A stretch of DNA of 49,560 bases from NCBI GenBank assembly GCA_002401155.1, contig NVSG01000004.1:67258-116817 (forward strand), given 5' to 3'. The notes under the pieces were generated by a model. It searched no databases. It was not told the DNA's origin and worked only from the letters and a program-made list of their open reading frames with translations. Origin of the DNA: Hyphomicrobiales bacterium (GTDB lineage: Bacteria > Pseudomonadota > Alphaproteobacteria > Rhizobiales > Rhizobiaceae). Shown one piece after another: positions 41,554 to 49,560 of this stretch. The position numbers and the translations under genes are program-made. How positions within the stretch are numbered: position 1 is the stretch's first letter; each line of letters starts with the position of its first letter.

Positions 41554-44500
41554 GCTTACCGTCCCTAAAAAAACACAAGAAGACCAGCACCGCGCGGCAA
41601 ATCCCGAAAATTCCGCATGGGTTTCGGCCAATGCCGGTTCGGGAAAAACCTATGTGTTGGCACTTCGGGTCATTCATCTCATGCTTTCGGGCACCGCGCC
41701 CTCGCGGATTTTGTGCCTGACTTTTACCAAGGCAGCGGCGGCAGAAATGTCTAACCGGGTGTTCGAAAAACTCTCCCATTGGGCCATGCTTGATGATGGA
41801 GCGCTTGCCAAGGAAATCACAAAAGTAACGGGGCAACCGGCCAGTGCAAAGATTTTGCGTCGCGGCAGGCAATTATTTGCCTTGGCGCTGGATACGCCGG
41901 GTGGGCTAAAAATCCAAACCGTTCACGCCTTCTGCGAAGCCCTGCTGCATCAGTTCCCGTTGGAAGCAAATGTATCGGGGCATTTTCAGGTGCTCGATGA
42001 TTTCGCTCAAAAGGCATTGCTGGAAGAATCTCGAAAACGCATACTGCTCAAGGCAAACAGGGGCGATGAAATCCTCTCCGGTGCATTTGATACAGCGATG
42101 AATTTCGGTTCTGATGACGCGATGTTCAAGGCGCTTGATGCCTTGGTGAGGGAGCGTGAAGGGTTTCTCGATTGGGTAGATATCGGCATTGATGCTGCTA
42201 TGGCTCCGATGTTCGACCATTTTCAAATGGCAGCGAATAGCCAGCTTGAAGATATTGAAGCACAAAGCCTTAGTCTGACGAATGTTTCAGACAAGCAATG
42301 GCTGGAGATCGCAAACCTGACAAAGGAAATTGGCGGCGCAAGAAATTTAGAAGCTGCGCTTACCATCGAACAATTTTTATCTACCAGTGAACCAGCGCGC
42401 AAATCCTCCTTGCGGGCCAAGCTCCTGCTGACCAAATCCGGCACCCCCCGTGCCAGCGTTTTCACCAAGGCCGTCAATGAGCAAATGCCGGAGCTGCCCG
42501 AATTGATCGAGGAAGAAACCGAAAACTTGCTTGCCGGAATTGAGAAAATCAAAACCTGGAAGATACTCAATGGTTCGCGGGCGTTGTTTAAAATCGCCCT
42601 CGAAACGCTGGAGACTTATGGCCGGTTGAAGCATTCGCGCGGCTTTGTTGATTATGACGATTTGATCAATCGTGCGGCCAATTTGCTGATGCGTTCGGAA
42701 ATTCGCCAATGGGTTCAGTATAAGCTCGACCGAGGCATTGATCATTTGTTGATCGATGAGGCGCAAGATACCAGTCCGCGCCAATGGCAAATTGTTGACG
42801 CCATCACCGAGGATTTTCACTCCGGCGAAACCGCTAGCTTAAGAACGCGGACAGTGTTTGCGGTAGGCGATGAAAAACAATCGATCTACTCTTTTCAAGG
42901 AGCAGAACCTGAAGCCTTCGAGAGACAGGCGCAGGCGTTAAAACAGCGCGTGGCTCAATCGGGCAAGAATTTTGAATCGGTCAATCTGCATTTGTCTTTC
43001 CGTTCCACCAAAGCAGTGCTGAGTGCTGTCGACAAGGTTTTTGAAAATCCGGAAAATGCCAAAGGCCTCAACCATGATGGGGCTTCAACTATTCATGAAT
43101 CGATCCGTGGGAACGATCCAGGTTTAGTGGAGGTCTGGCCGCTTTACGAAAAAGAAAAAACTGAAAAGCCATCGGAATGGCTGGCCCCTCTCGACCATCA
43201 AACAGCAGAAGACCCTGCCGTTGTGCTGGCAAACCGTATTGCATTGGCAATCAAAAGCTGGATCGGTACGCCGCTGGAAGGCACGGGCAATCCTATCCGT
43301 CACGGGGATATTCTGATTCTGGTGCGCAAGCGCGACCGCTTTGTCACCGCCCTCACCCGCGCCATGAAAAATGAAGGTCTGTCAGTAGCAGGTTCCGACC
43401 GATTGAAACTGACAGAACACATTGCGGTTGAAGATTTGCTGGCCCTTGGACGGTTCGTCCTGATGCCAGAGGATGATCTGTCACTAGCGGCATTTTTGAA
43501 GTCACCAATCTTTGGTATTTCGGAACAAACCTTGTTTGATATTTCGGTAGATCGGAAAAAAAGAAGCCTGTGGCACCAAATTAGTTATCTGGCTAATGAA
43601 AATAATACGTCGGCAAAATATATTTTTGAAAAAATCAAACAATTGCTCAAATCTTCCAAAACGCTGCCGGTTTATGAGTTTTATGCCCAATTGTTGGGGC
43701 CTATGGGGGGACGTAAAGCATTCGTGCACCATCTAGGCAATGAGGTTGAAGAGATACTCGACGCATTTCTCAATCAGTGCCTTGCCTATGATCAGCTCGG
43801 TCGCCGGGGACTGGAAGATTTTATCGCCAGACTCACCGGCAGTGCACCCGATATCAAGCGGGAACTGGACCTTGGGCGAGACGAAATCAGGATCATGACC
43901 GTGCACGCCTCCAAAGGCCTCGAAGCACCGATTGTATTTTTGGTAGATTCTTGCGGTCCGGCCTTTGGTGCCAATCACCGGCCTGCCGTCATGAAAGTGC
44001 AAATTGAAGAGGAAGAAACCTTTCTTTGGCAGCCGACAAAAAATGATGGCATTGGTGTCACACAAACAAGTCTTGCATTGGTGGAGCAACGGGCCGGAGA
44101 AGAATATCGCCGCCTGCTTTATGTGGGCATGACAAGGGCGGCGGATCGTTTGATTGTCTGCGGCTATAAGGGCTCTGGCGACCTCAAATATTCCCACTGG
44201 CACCCGATGGTCTGGCAGGCGCTAGAAGATGGATCGCGGGAAATTCTGGATGCCGATGGCATTTCAACTGCGATACGATGGGTTGGAAATGAAGTTGGCA
44301 CAACCCGCCAGCCAACGCCTCACGAGAGTATCGAGACAGCATCTGCAAAAACATTACCGGACTGGATGCTCACCAAACCAGCATTCGAGCCGCCACCACC
44401 TCGACCACTAACCCCGTCTGGAGCCTATTTCACGATTGATGAGGATATCGGGGACGTAAAATATGCGCCGTCAGAAGCCTCTCGCGGAGATGCAGCCTTG

Positions 44501-45019
44501 CGCGGCACGATAAGCCATAAATTACTGCAATATCTGCCCGAATATGCCCCAGACCAGCGTCGGAATGTGGCCGAAGGCTATATCGCACGGCTTGGGCTAG
44601 CTGCGGATATGGCTCAAAAGCTGGTTGAGGATGTATTGGCCATATTAGAGCATAGCGATTTTGCTCCGATCTTTTCCGATAATTCGCAGGCGGAGGTTTC
44701 AATTGCGGGTCACATTAATTTGAAGTCCGGGCGCCGCCTGATATCCGGGCAGATCGACCGTCTGCTGGTTGAAGACGATCATATCTGGATCATCGACTAT
44801 AAAACCGGACGGCAGATACCTGCGAATGCGGAGGAAATCAGCGGTTCATACCTGTCCCAGCTGGCGCTCTACCAACATATCATCGCTCAGGTCTACCCGA
44901 ACAGAGCCGTAAAATGTGCGCTATTATGGGTAGAAGGGCCAAAACTCATGCCCGTGGGCGATGGTCCATTGGCAAGGCAGCTCGAGATCGTGATAAATGA
45001 ATCAGGCGGCGCTTCTTGA
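41546..45019 (+). CDS. addA: Double-strand break repair helicase-nuclease AddA
   Basis: AddA is the UvrD/Rep-type helicase and nuclease subunit. In 1157 residues it shows Walker A ANAGSGKTYVLALR (motif I), TFTKAAAAEM (Ia), TVHAFCE, motif II HLLIDEAQDTSP, motif III GDEKQSIYSFQGA, motif IV LSFRSTKAVL, motif V IMTVHASKGLEAPIVF, motif VI RRLLYVGMTRAADRLIV, and the C-terminal nuclease LISGQIDRLLVEDDHIWIIDYKTG. I use ATG 41546 because GGAGG lies nine bases upstream; ATG 41537 abuts that site. It overlaps the end of addB. A hairpin with a short T-rich tail follows the stop. Confidence 0.96.
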   Translation: MAELTVPKKTQEDQHRAANPENSAWVSANAGSGKTYVLALRVIHLMLSGTAPSRILCLTFTKAAAAEMSNRVFEKLSHWAMLDDGALAKEITKVTGQPASAKILRRGRQLFALALDTPGGLKIQTVHAFCEALLHQFPLEANVSGHFQVLDDFAQKALLEESRKRILLKANRGDEILSGAFDTAMNFGSDDAMFKALDALVREREGFLDWVDIGIDAAMAPMFDHFQMAANSQLEDIEAQSLSLTNVSDKQWLEIANLTKEIGGARNLEAALTIEQFLSTSEPARKSSLRAKLLLTKSGTPRASVFTKAVNEQMPELPELIEEETENLLAGIEKIKTWKILNGSRALFKIALETLETYGRLKHSRGFVDYDDLINRAANLLMRSEIRQWVQYKLDRGIDHLLIDEAQDTSPRQWQIVDAITEDFHSGETASLRTRTVFAVGDEKQSIYSFQGAEPEAFERQAQALKQRVAQSGKNFESVNLHLSFRSTKAVLSAVDKVFENPENAKGLNHDGASTIHESIRGNDPGLVEVWPLYEKEKTEKPSEWLAPLDHQTAEDPAVVLANRIALAIKSWIGTPLEGTGNPIRHGDILILVRKRDRFVTALTRAMKNEGLSVAGSDRLKLTEHIAVEDLLALGRFVLMPEDDLSLAAFLKSPIFGISEQTLFDISVDRKKRSLWHQISYLANENNTSAKYIFEKIKQLLKSSKTLPVYEFYAQLLGPMGGRKAFVHHLGNEVEEILDAFLNQCLAYDQLGRRGLEDFIARLTGSAPDIKRELDLGRDEIRIMTVHASKGLEAPIVFLVDSCGPAFGANHRPAVMKVQIEEEETFLWQPTKNDGIGVTQTSLALVEQRAGEEYRRLLYVGMTRAADRLIVCGYKGSGDLKYSHWHPMVWQALEDGSREILDADGISTAIRWVGNEVGTTRQPTPHESIETASAKTLPDWMLTKPAFEPPPPRPLTPSGAYFTIDEDIGDVKYAPSEASRGDAALRGTISHKLLQYLPEYAPDQRRNVAEGYIARLGLAADMAQKLVEDVLAILEHSDFAPIFSDNSQAEVSIAGHINLKSGRRLISGQIDRLLVEDDHIWIIDYKTGRQIPANAEEISGSYLSQLALYQHIIAQVYPNRAVKCALLWVEGPKLMPVGDGPLARQLEIVINESGGAS

Positions 45020-45020
45020 C

Positions 45021-45045
45021 GGAACCTGTTCGGGTTCCTATTTTC
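45021..45045 (+). terminator. Probable terminator after addA
   Basis: GGAACC (45021-45026), loop TGTTCG, and GGTTCC (45033-45038) form a 6-bp stem two bases after the addA stop, followed by TATTTTC. It is short, so read-through to trxA is possible. Confidence 0.5.
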
Positions 45046-45115
45046 GCCTTAGATATAATTTTGAGTCGCTCCCCTCCCGGAGCCTTGCAATGTTTTGCAT
45101 CAAAAAGGAAAAGAC

Positions 45116-45436
45116 ATGGCTACCATAAAAGTTGATAATTCCAATTTCCAATCCACCGTTCTGGATTCTGATGTTCCTGTTGTGGTGGATTTTTGGGCTG
45201 AATGGTGCGGCCCTTGTAAAGCCATCGGTCCGGCTCTTGAGGAAATTTCCGATGAAATGGGTGATAAAATTAAAATCACCAAGGTAAATTCTGATGAAAA
45301 TCCGGAAATTGCTGCCAAATATGGCGTTCGCTCTATTCCAACACTAATCTTGTTCAAAAATGGCGAACCAGCTGCCCTTCAAGTGGGAGCAAAACCAAAA
45401 AATGGTCTTGTTACCTGGATCAATGGCGCGATCTAA
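45116..45436 (+). CDS. trxA: Thioredoxin 1
   Basis: This is the classical cytoplasmic thioredoxin, 106 residues, with the redox motif in [16 protein letters not shown] and the cis-proline in [14 protein letters not shown]. It is the expected reductant for ribonucleotide reductase and for the MsrA in this window. ATG 45116 has AAAAGGAAAAG just upstream; an in-frame start at 45095 adds seven residues not found in thioredoxins. It converges on folC with only 7 bases between stops, so their transcripts overlap or share a terminator. addA-trxA-folC is a conserved alphaproteobacterial order. Confidence 0.97.
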   Translation: MATIKVDNSNFQSTVLDSDVPVVVDFWAEWCGPCKAIGPALEEISDEMGDKIKITKVNSDENPEIAAKYGVRSIPTLILFKNGEPAALQVGAKPKNGLVTWINGAI

Positions 45437-45443
45437 AAAATAT

Positions 45444-46757
45444 TTAAACTGGCGGGGTTCCGTTTTCTTTCAGGACATCGCCAACAAGGTATAATGAGCC
45501 GGCAAAGAGAATTCTTTGCTGGCTTTTTTGTTCGGTTTTTACCAGCATATCCACTGCTTCTGACAAGGAATTTGCGGCGATAGAATTCAACCCGGATTGG
45601 TTTGCAATCTCGGCCAAATTGGCTGCATTAATCCCTGCATCACTAGATTGTATCGGTACCGTGATGATTTTATCAACCACACTATTAAAGGCTTCAAAAT
45701 AGCCTTTTGGCTCTTTGGTGTTGAGCATTCCGCAAATCATTGTAGTTGGAAGGTTATTCTGTTTATTTTGCCGGATAAGTTCCTGCGCAATGACACGAGC
45801 TGCCGCGGGATTGTGCCCACCATCAACCCAGATTTCCCAATTTTCTCCCAACCTATCGACGATGGCACCGGTTTTTAATCGGCCCATACGCCCCGGCCAT
45901 GACACCTGCTTCATAGCTGTTTCGAACTGCTCGTTGGAAACTTTCACTCCGGTGGCCCGAATGGTGGCAATCGCGGTGGCAGCATTACCAAGCTGATGTT
46001 CGCCGACCAATTGGGGCATAGGCAAATCAAGCAGACCTCCGCCATCTTGATAGATGAAACGCCCGCTTTGCTCATAATAGTCAAAATCCTGACCGGCGAT
46101 AAAAATCTGTGCCTTACATTCTTCGGCCTTGGCTTCAATCACTTCACGAGCATCGTCTTGTTGAGGTCCAATAACCACCTTTGTGCCGGGCTTGATAATA
46201 CCGGCCTTTTCAAAGGCAATTTTTGCGATTGTATCGCCCAGAAAGGCCTGATGATCGAGCGCAATCGGCGTGATGGCGCAAACGGCGGGGTTTTCGAGTA
46301 TATTGGTTGCATCAAAGCGCCCGCCAAGGCCAACTTCAACCAGACAAAAATCGGCGGGATGTTCAGAAAACAGCACAAACATAACGGCGGATAATATCTC
46401 GAAAACGGTGATCGGTTGGCCGGCATTAGCATCTGCCACACGGGAAATGGCATCAGCCAAAACCACGTCTGAAGCTAGTTGCCCACCGCCATCTTTTCCG
46501 AGGCGATAGCGTTCGTGCCAATTCACCAGATGGGGTGAGGTATGCACATGAACCTTGTGACCTGAGGCTTCCAGAATCGCGCGACAAAACGCAATTGTTG
46601 AGCCTTTACCATTGGTTCCAGCCACATGAATGACTGGCGGAATTTTCTTTTGAGGATCATCAAGAAGCTTCAAAAGGCGCGTCACACGGCCAAGGGATAA
46701 ATCAAATCCCTTTGGATGGATCGCCAACAGCGAGTTAATGAGTTCCTCGACATTCAT
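45444..46757 (-). CDS. folC: Bifunctional folylpolyglutamate synthase/dihydrofolate synthase
   Basis: FolC adds glutamate to dihydropteroate and then to folates. The Mur-ligase-type ATP-binding motif VAGTNGKGSTIAFCRAIL lies near residue 45. SPHLVNWHERYRLG (a family block involved in folate binding), LEVGLGGRFDATN-like LVEVGLGGRFDATNIL, ALDHQAFLGDTIAKIAFEKAGI and the C-terminal DGGHNPAAARVIAQEL follow. Length, 437, is normal. It starts 9 bases after accD on the same strand, the common accD-folC pairing in proteobacteria. Confidence 0.96.
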   Translation of the reverse strand: MNVEELINSLLAIHPKGFDLSLGRVTRLLKLLDDPQKKIPPVIHVAGTNGKGSTIAFCRAILEASGHKVHVHTSPHLVNWHERYRLGKDGGGQLASDVVLADAISRVADANAGQPITVFEILSAVMFVLFSEHPADFCLVEVGLGGRFDATNILENPAVCAITPIALDHQAFLGDTIAKIAFEKAGIIKPGTKVVIGPQQDDAREVIEAKAEECKAQIFIAGQDFDYYEQSGRFIYQDGGGLLDLPMPQLVGEHQLGNAATAIATIRATGVKVSNEQFETAMKQVSWPGRMGRLKTGAIVDRLGENWEIWVDGGHNPAAARVIAQELIRQNKQNNLPTTMICGMLNTKEPKGYFEAFNSVVDKIITVPIQSSDAGINAANLAEIANQSGLNSIAANSLSEAVDMLVKTEQKSQQRILFAGSLYLVGDVLKENGTPPV

Positions 46758-46766
46758 AGAGATAGC

Positions 46767-47747
46767 CTAGCTATCCTGATTGTCAGTAGGTTTCGGCTCA
46801 CCCTCAGAAACGGGTGCTTCTGCAGATTCAATTTTAGGCGAGGTTTCTTCCTCGTCCGGAGCATCTTCTGACGGCTCCTCAACAACGATCTCCATTGCCG
46901 GCAGATCCAGCATCATGCGCACGAGGCGCGAAATTGTTGGTTTTAGCTCCGAGCGCTCGACGATCATATCGACCATACCGTGCTCCAGCAGATATTCCGA
47001 TGTCTGGAAATCTTCTGGCAGTTTTTCGCGAATGGTCTGTTCAATCACGCGCCTGCCGGCAAAACCGATAACGGCACCGGGTTCTGCAATATGAATATCG
47101 CCCAGCATGGCATAGGAGGCGGAAACGCCACCCGTAGTTGGGTTGGTCAGAACAACAATATAAGGCGCACCGGCATCACGCATCATCTGACGGGCAATCG
47201 TTGTGCGCGGCATTTGCATCAGGGAGAAAATTCCCTCCTGCATGCGCGCGCCGCCGGAAGCTGCAAAGAGAGCCAAAGCGCATTTTTCTTCCGCGGCCTT
47301 TTGCATGGCGTTGACGATGGTTTCGCCGGCAGCCATGCCAAGCGAGCCGCCGATAAAGCTCATTTCATGGACAACGGCAATCATTTTGACGCCAAAGACA
47401 AGACCGGACGCGGCAAGGATGGAATCTTCGGTTTCGGTCTTGCGACGCGCATCTTTGAGCTTGTCCACATAGCGTGTCTTATCGCGGAATTTCAGTGGAT
47501 CAATCGCAACCGTCGGGTTCTCGAACAGCTCATATTCACCGTCATCGAAAAACTGTTTCAGCCGCTCAACCGCGGTGATCCGCATGTGATAGCCGGAAAC
47601 GGGGATCACACCCATATTTTTTTCAAGATCTTTATAAAAGACCATCTCGCCGGATTCTGGACATTTAATCCAGAGATTTTCCGGCATATCGGCACGGTTT
47701 AGCAAATTGCCGATTTTGGGCCTTACAAAATTGGTGATCCAGTTCAT
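46767..47747 (-). CDS. accD: Acetyl-CoA carboxylase carboxyltransferase subunit beta
   Basis: AccD forms the carboxyltransferase with AccA, giving malonyl-CoA for fatty acid synthesis. The 326 residues contain the crotonase-fold CoA sites [63 protein letters not shown] and [18 protein letters not shown]. The N-terminal zinc ribbon, normally CxxC...CxxC, reads [32 protein letters not shown] here. Only the first Cys remains, so zinc binding is unlikely; related Rhizobiales proteins appear similar from memory. An acidic C-terminal tail (about 290-326) is added. It lies between trpA and folC on the same strand. Confidence 0.96.
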   Translation of the reverse strand: MNWITNFVRPKIGNLLNRADMPENLWIKCPESGEMVFYKDLEKNMGVIPVSGYHMRITAVERLKQFFDDGEYELFENPTVAIDPLKFRDKTRYVDKLKDARRKTETEDSILAASGLVFGVKMIAVVHEMSFIGGSLGMAAGETIVNAMQKAAEEKCALALFAASGGARMQEGIFSLMQMPRTTIARQMMRDAGAPYIVVLTNPTTGGVSASYAMLGDIHIAEPGAVIGFAGRRVIEQTIREKLPEDFQTSEYLLEHGMVDMIVERSELKPTISRLVRMMLDLPAMEIVVEEPSEDAPDEEETSPKIESAEAPVSEGEPKPTDNQDS

Positions 47748-47813
47748 GCTTCTTGCCTTGTTACATTGCTACGAATTCTAGGACATGCTCGTGTCTAAAT
47801 TCGGGCTAAAATT

Positions 47814-48644
47814 CTATTTTTTCACACTTTTCACGCCGCCAGCCAAATCAGCTACCAGAGCGGTCACAGCAGGTACCGTATCCTGCGTGGCATTACCGTT
47901 CGCGTCCAGAGATTTTTCCACCGCTGCAACGATTGCTGAACCAACCACCACGCCATCGGCCGCGACCGCGATACTTGCTGCCTGTTCTGCGGTTCGAACG
48001 CCGAAACCAACGATGATCGGAAGTTCGGTCTTATCCTTGATATGAGTAACCGCTGCGGCAACCACTGCCGGATCGGGCGCTGCTGCGCCGGTAATGCCGT
48101 TTATGGATACGTAATATACAAAACCGGATGTGTTGGTCAAAACCTTCGGCAGACGTTTTTCGTCCGTTGTCGGGGTGGCCAGACGAATAAAATTCAGGCC
48201 GCGATCCATCGCCGGGATGCACAATTCATCGTCAGCCTCAGGCGGCAGGTCAACGATGATCATGCCATCAACACCGGCGCTTGCTGCATCATCAAGAAAG
48301 CGCTCATTGCCGTAGATGTAGATCGGGTTGTAATACCCCATCAACACGATCGGTGTATCGCTATCGCCCTCACGAAACAGGCGCACCATTTCGAGGGTTT
48401 TTACCATCGTCTGACCATTCTTCAAGGCACGCTGGCCAGCCAGCTGAATGGCCGGGCCATCGGCCATCGGGTCAGAAAACGGCATGCCGATTTCGATCAC
48501 ATCGGCACCGGCCGCGGGCAGGCTTTTTAATATCTCCAGCCCGGTTTCAAAATTGGGATCACCGCCCATGATAAAAGCAACAAAAGCTGCGCGGCCTTCC
48601 TCAGCGAGGGATGCGAAGCGCTTGTCGATGCGTGATTGTTCCAT
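47814..48644 (-). CDS. trpA: Tryptophan synthase alpha chain
   Basis: TrpA cleaves indole-3-glycerol phosphate and channels indole to TrpB. In 276 residues the catalytic Glu and Asp are in [61 protein letters not shown] and the phosphate-binding [11 protein letters not shown] plus GVVVGSAIV complete the TIM-barrel signature. It starts 22 bases after trpB. The following 66 bases before accD have no obvious strong terminator, so trpBA-accD-folC may be one unit, as in many alphaproteobacteria. Confidence 0.98.
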   Translation of the reverse strand: MEQSRIDKRFASLAEEGRAAFVAFIMGGDPNFETGLEILKSLPAAGADVIEIGMPFSDPMADGPAIQLAGQRALKNGQTMVKTLEMVRLFREGDSDTPIVLMGYYNPIYIYGNERFLDDAASAGVDGMIIVDLPPEADDELCIPAMDRGLNFIRLATPTTDEKRLPKVLTNTSGFVYYVSINGITGAAAPDPAVVAAAVTHIKDKTELPIIVGFGVRTAEQAASIAVAADGVVVGSAIVAAVEKSLDANGNATQDTVPAVTALVADLAGGVKSVKK

Positions 48645-48666
48645 ATGCTTTGCCTGTTAATTCTGA

Positions 48667-49560
48667 TTAAAACTCAAAGCCGAGCGCTTTGCCAACGGTG
48701 AAAACGTCTTTGTCGCCGCGACCACAAAGGTTCATCACGATGATTTGGTCCTTGTCCATGGTCGGTGCGCGTTTCATCACCTCAGCCAGAGCATGGCTTG
48801 GTTCAAGGGCCGGAATAATGCCTTCAAGACGACAAAGAAGCTGGAATGCTTCCAATGCCTCGGTGTCTGTTGCCGGCACATATTCCACACGGTTGGTTTC
48901 TTTCAGCCATGAATGCTCCGGCCCGATGCCCGGATAATCAAGACCCGCTGAAATCGAATGCCCTTCCAAAATCTGCCCGTCATCATCCTGCAAAAGATAA
49001 GTACGATTGCCATGTAATACGCCGGGGCTACCTGCGGTGAGTGAAGCACAATGCTCATCCCCGTCAAGGCCCTTACCGCCAGCCTCAACGCCGACAATCT
49101 GGATTTCTTTATCGTCAAGGAAAGGGTGAAACAGGCCGATGGCATTGGAACCGCCGCCGACGCAGGCGATCAGCATATCCGGCAAACGACCTTCGGCAGC
49201 CATCATTTGTTGGCGTACTTCTTTGCCGATGACAGATTGGAAATCACGCACCAACTCAGGATAAGGATGCGGGCCAGCGGCTGTACCGATCAAATAATAG
49301 GTATCTTCCACATTGGTCACCCAGTCGCGCAGGGCTTCGTTCATGGCATCTTTGAGGGTGCCAGCACCAGCAGTCACGGGTTCAATTTCGGCGCCCAGCA
49401 GGCGCATGCGGAAAACGTTTGGCGATTGGCGCTCTACATCGGTTGCGCCCATATAAACTTTGCAAGGGAAATCAAACCGGGCGGAAACCGTGGCAGCGGC
49501 AACGCCGTGCTGGCCGGCACCAGTTTCAGCAATGATGCGGGTTTTGCCCATGCGTCTGGC
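48667..49560 (-). CDS. trpB: Tryptophan synthase beta chain, 5' part outside the window
   Basis: TrpB condenses indole and serine with PLP. The frame runs off the right edge, so only the C-terminal 297 codons are visible, beginning [21 protein letters not shown], in which the catalytic-loop Glu of AETGAGQHG is present. [15 protein letters not shown] is the PLP phosphate-binding GGGSNA motif. [24 protein letters not shown] and LCGRGDKD follow. The PLP-binding lysine lies upstream of the window. Nothing unusual is seen in the visible part. Confidence 0.97.
   Translation of the reverse strand, partial: ARRMGKTRIIAETGAGQHGVAAATVSARFDFPCKVYMGATDVERQSPNVFRMRLLGAEIEPVTAGAGTLKDAMNEALRDWVTNVEDTYYLIGTAAGPHPYPELVRDFQSVIGKEVRQQMMAAEGRLPDMLIACVGGGSNAIGLFHPFLDDKEIQIVGVEAGGKGLDGDEHCASLTAGSPGVLHGNRTYLLQDDDGQILEGHSISAGLDYPGIGPEHSWLKETNRVEYVPATDTEALEAFQLLCRLEGIIPALEPSHALAEVMKRAPTMDKDQIIVMNLCGRGDKDVFTVGKALGFEF

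Noticed and set aside
46980..47702. A 240-residue plus-strand frame opposite accD
   Set aside because: Shadow of the accD coding sequence; composition matches the reverse complement of a conserved gene.

Overview
The window is a chromosomal segment of an alphaproteobacterium, most likely a Rhizobiales (Hyphomicrobiales) member. Three things suggest this: the ChvI/ChvG two-component pair followed by a PTS-IIA/HPr/ahcY cluster; the run divL, tsaE-amgK, murU, addB, addA, trxA facing folC, accD, trpA, trpB; and rph-rdgB-hemW divergent from hrcA-grpE. Base composition is near half GC by eye and even along the window. I see no phage, insertion sequence, integron or CRISPR array, so this is mostly conserved core genome with a few lineage-specific pieces.

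Layout. 1-4858: the 3' end of a corrinoid-protein reactivating ASKHA ATPase, a DUF393 protein, a secreted caspase-like protease with WD40-type repeats, and an arginine-rich OmpA-domain protein. 4859-9630: repeat-rich intergenic DNA, tRNA-Ser(GGA), a small membrane protein, msrA, mepA, a divergent XRE-regulator/4-TM membrane protein pair, and arfB. 9650-13941: rpmI-rplT-pheS-pheT on the minus strand, with a strong terminator or attenuator hairpin before pheS. 14158-18575: rph-rdgB-hemW, then coaBC-dut, all minus. 18708-23514: hrcA, grpE, glnD. 23601-27759: acyltransferase, class A penicillin-binding protein, BON-LysM protein. 28009-33045: chvI-chvG-PTS IIA-HPr-ahcY, with no hprK. 33252-45436: divL, tsaE-amgK, murU, addB, addA, trxA. 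45444-49560: folC, accD, trpA, trpB (5' part outside), minus strand.

How the genes work together. Several clusters concern the envelope: mepA, PBP1A, BON-LysM, OmpA-like, the AmgK-MurU MurNAc recycling pair, and the acid/envelope-stress sensor ChvG-ChvI. DivL belongs to the cell-cycle phosphorelay. AddAB repairs double-strand breaks. HrcA-GrpE is heat-shock control and co-chaperone, GlnD and the PTS-type proteins are nitrogen/carbon signalling, and AhcY plus the corrinoid reactivator touch the methionine/SAM cycle.

Points that deserve attention. (1) CoaBC carries an N-terminal FitA/VapB-like ribbon-helix-helix DNA-binding domain. Its gene has an apparently leaderless promoter whose -35 lies inside a tandem 9-bp repeat, which would suit an enzyme that represses its own gene. 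(2) The secreted caspase-like protein sits next to an exported protein packed with Arg-Ala-Pro repeats, a possible protease-substrate pair. (3) A dispersed hairpin repeat family shows compensatory base changes between copies. (4) A perfect 26-bp palindrome lies upstream of ahcY. (5) hprK is missing from its usual place although HPr keeps its regulatory serine. (6) addB may start at an AUA codon. (7) AccD lacks three of its four zinc-ribbon cysteines.
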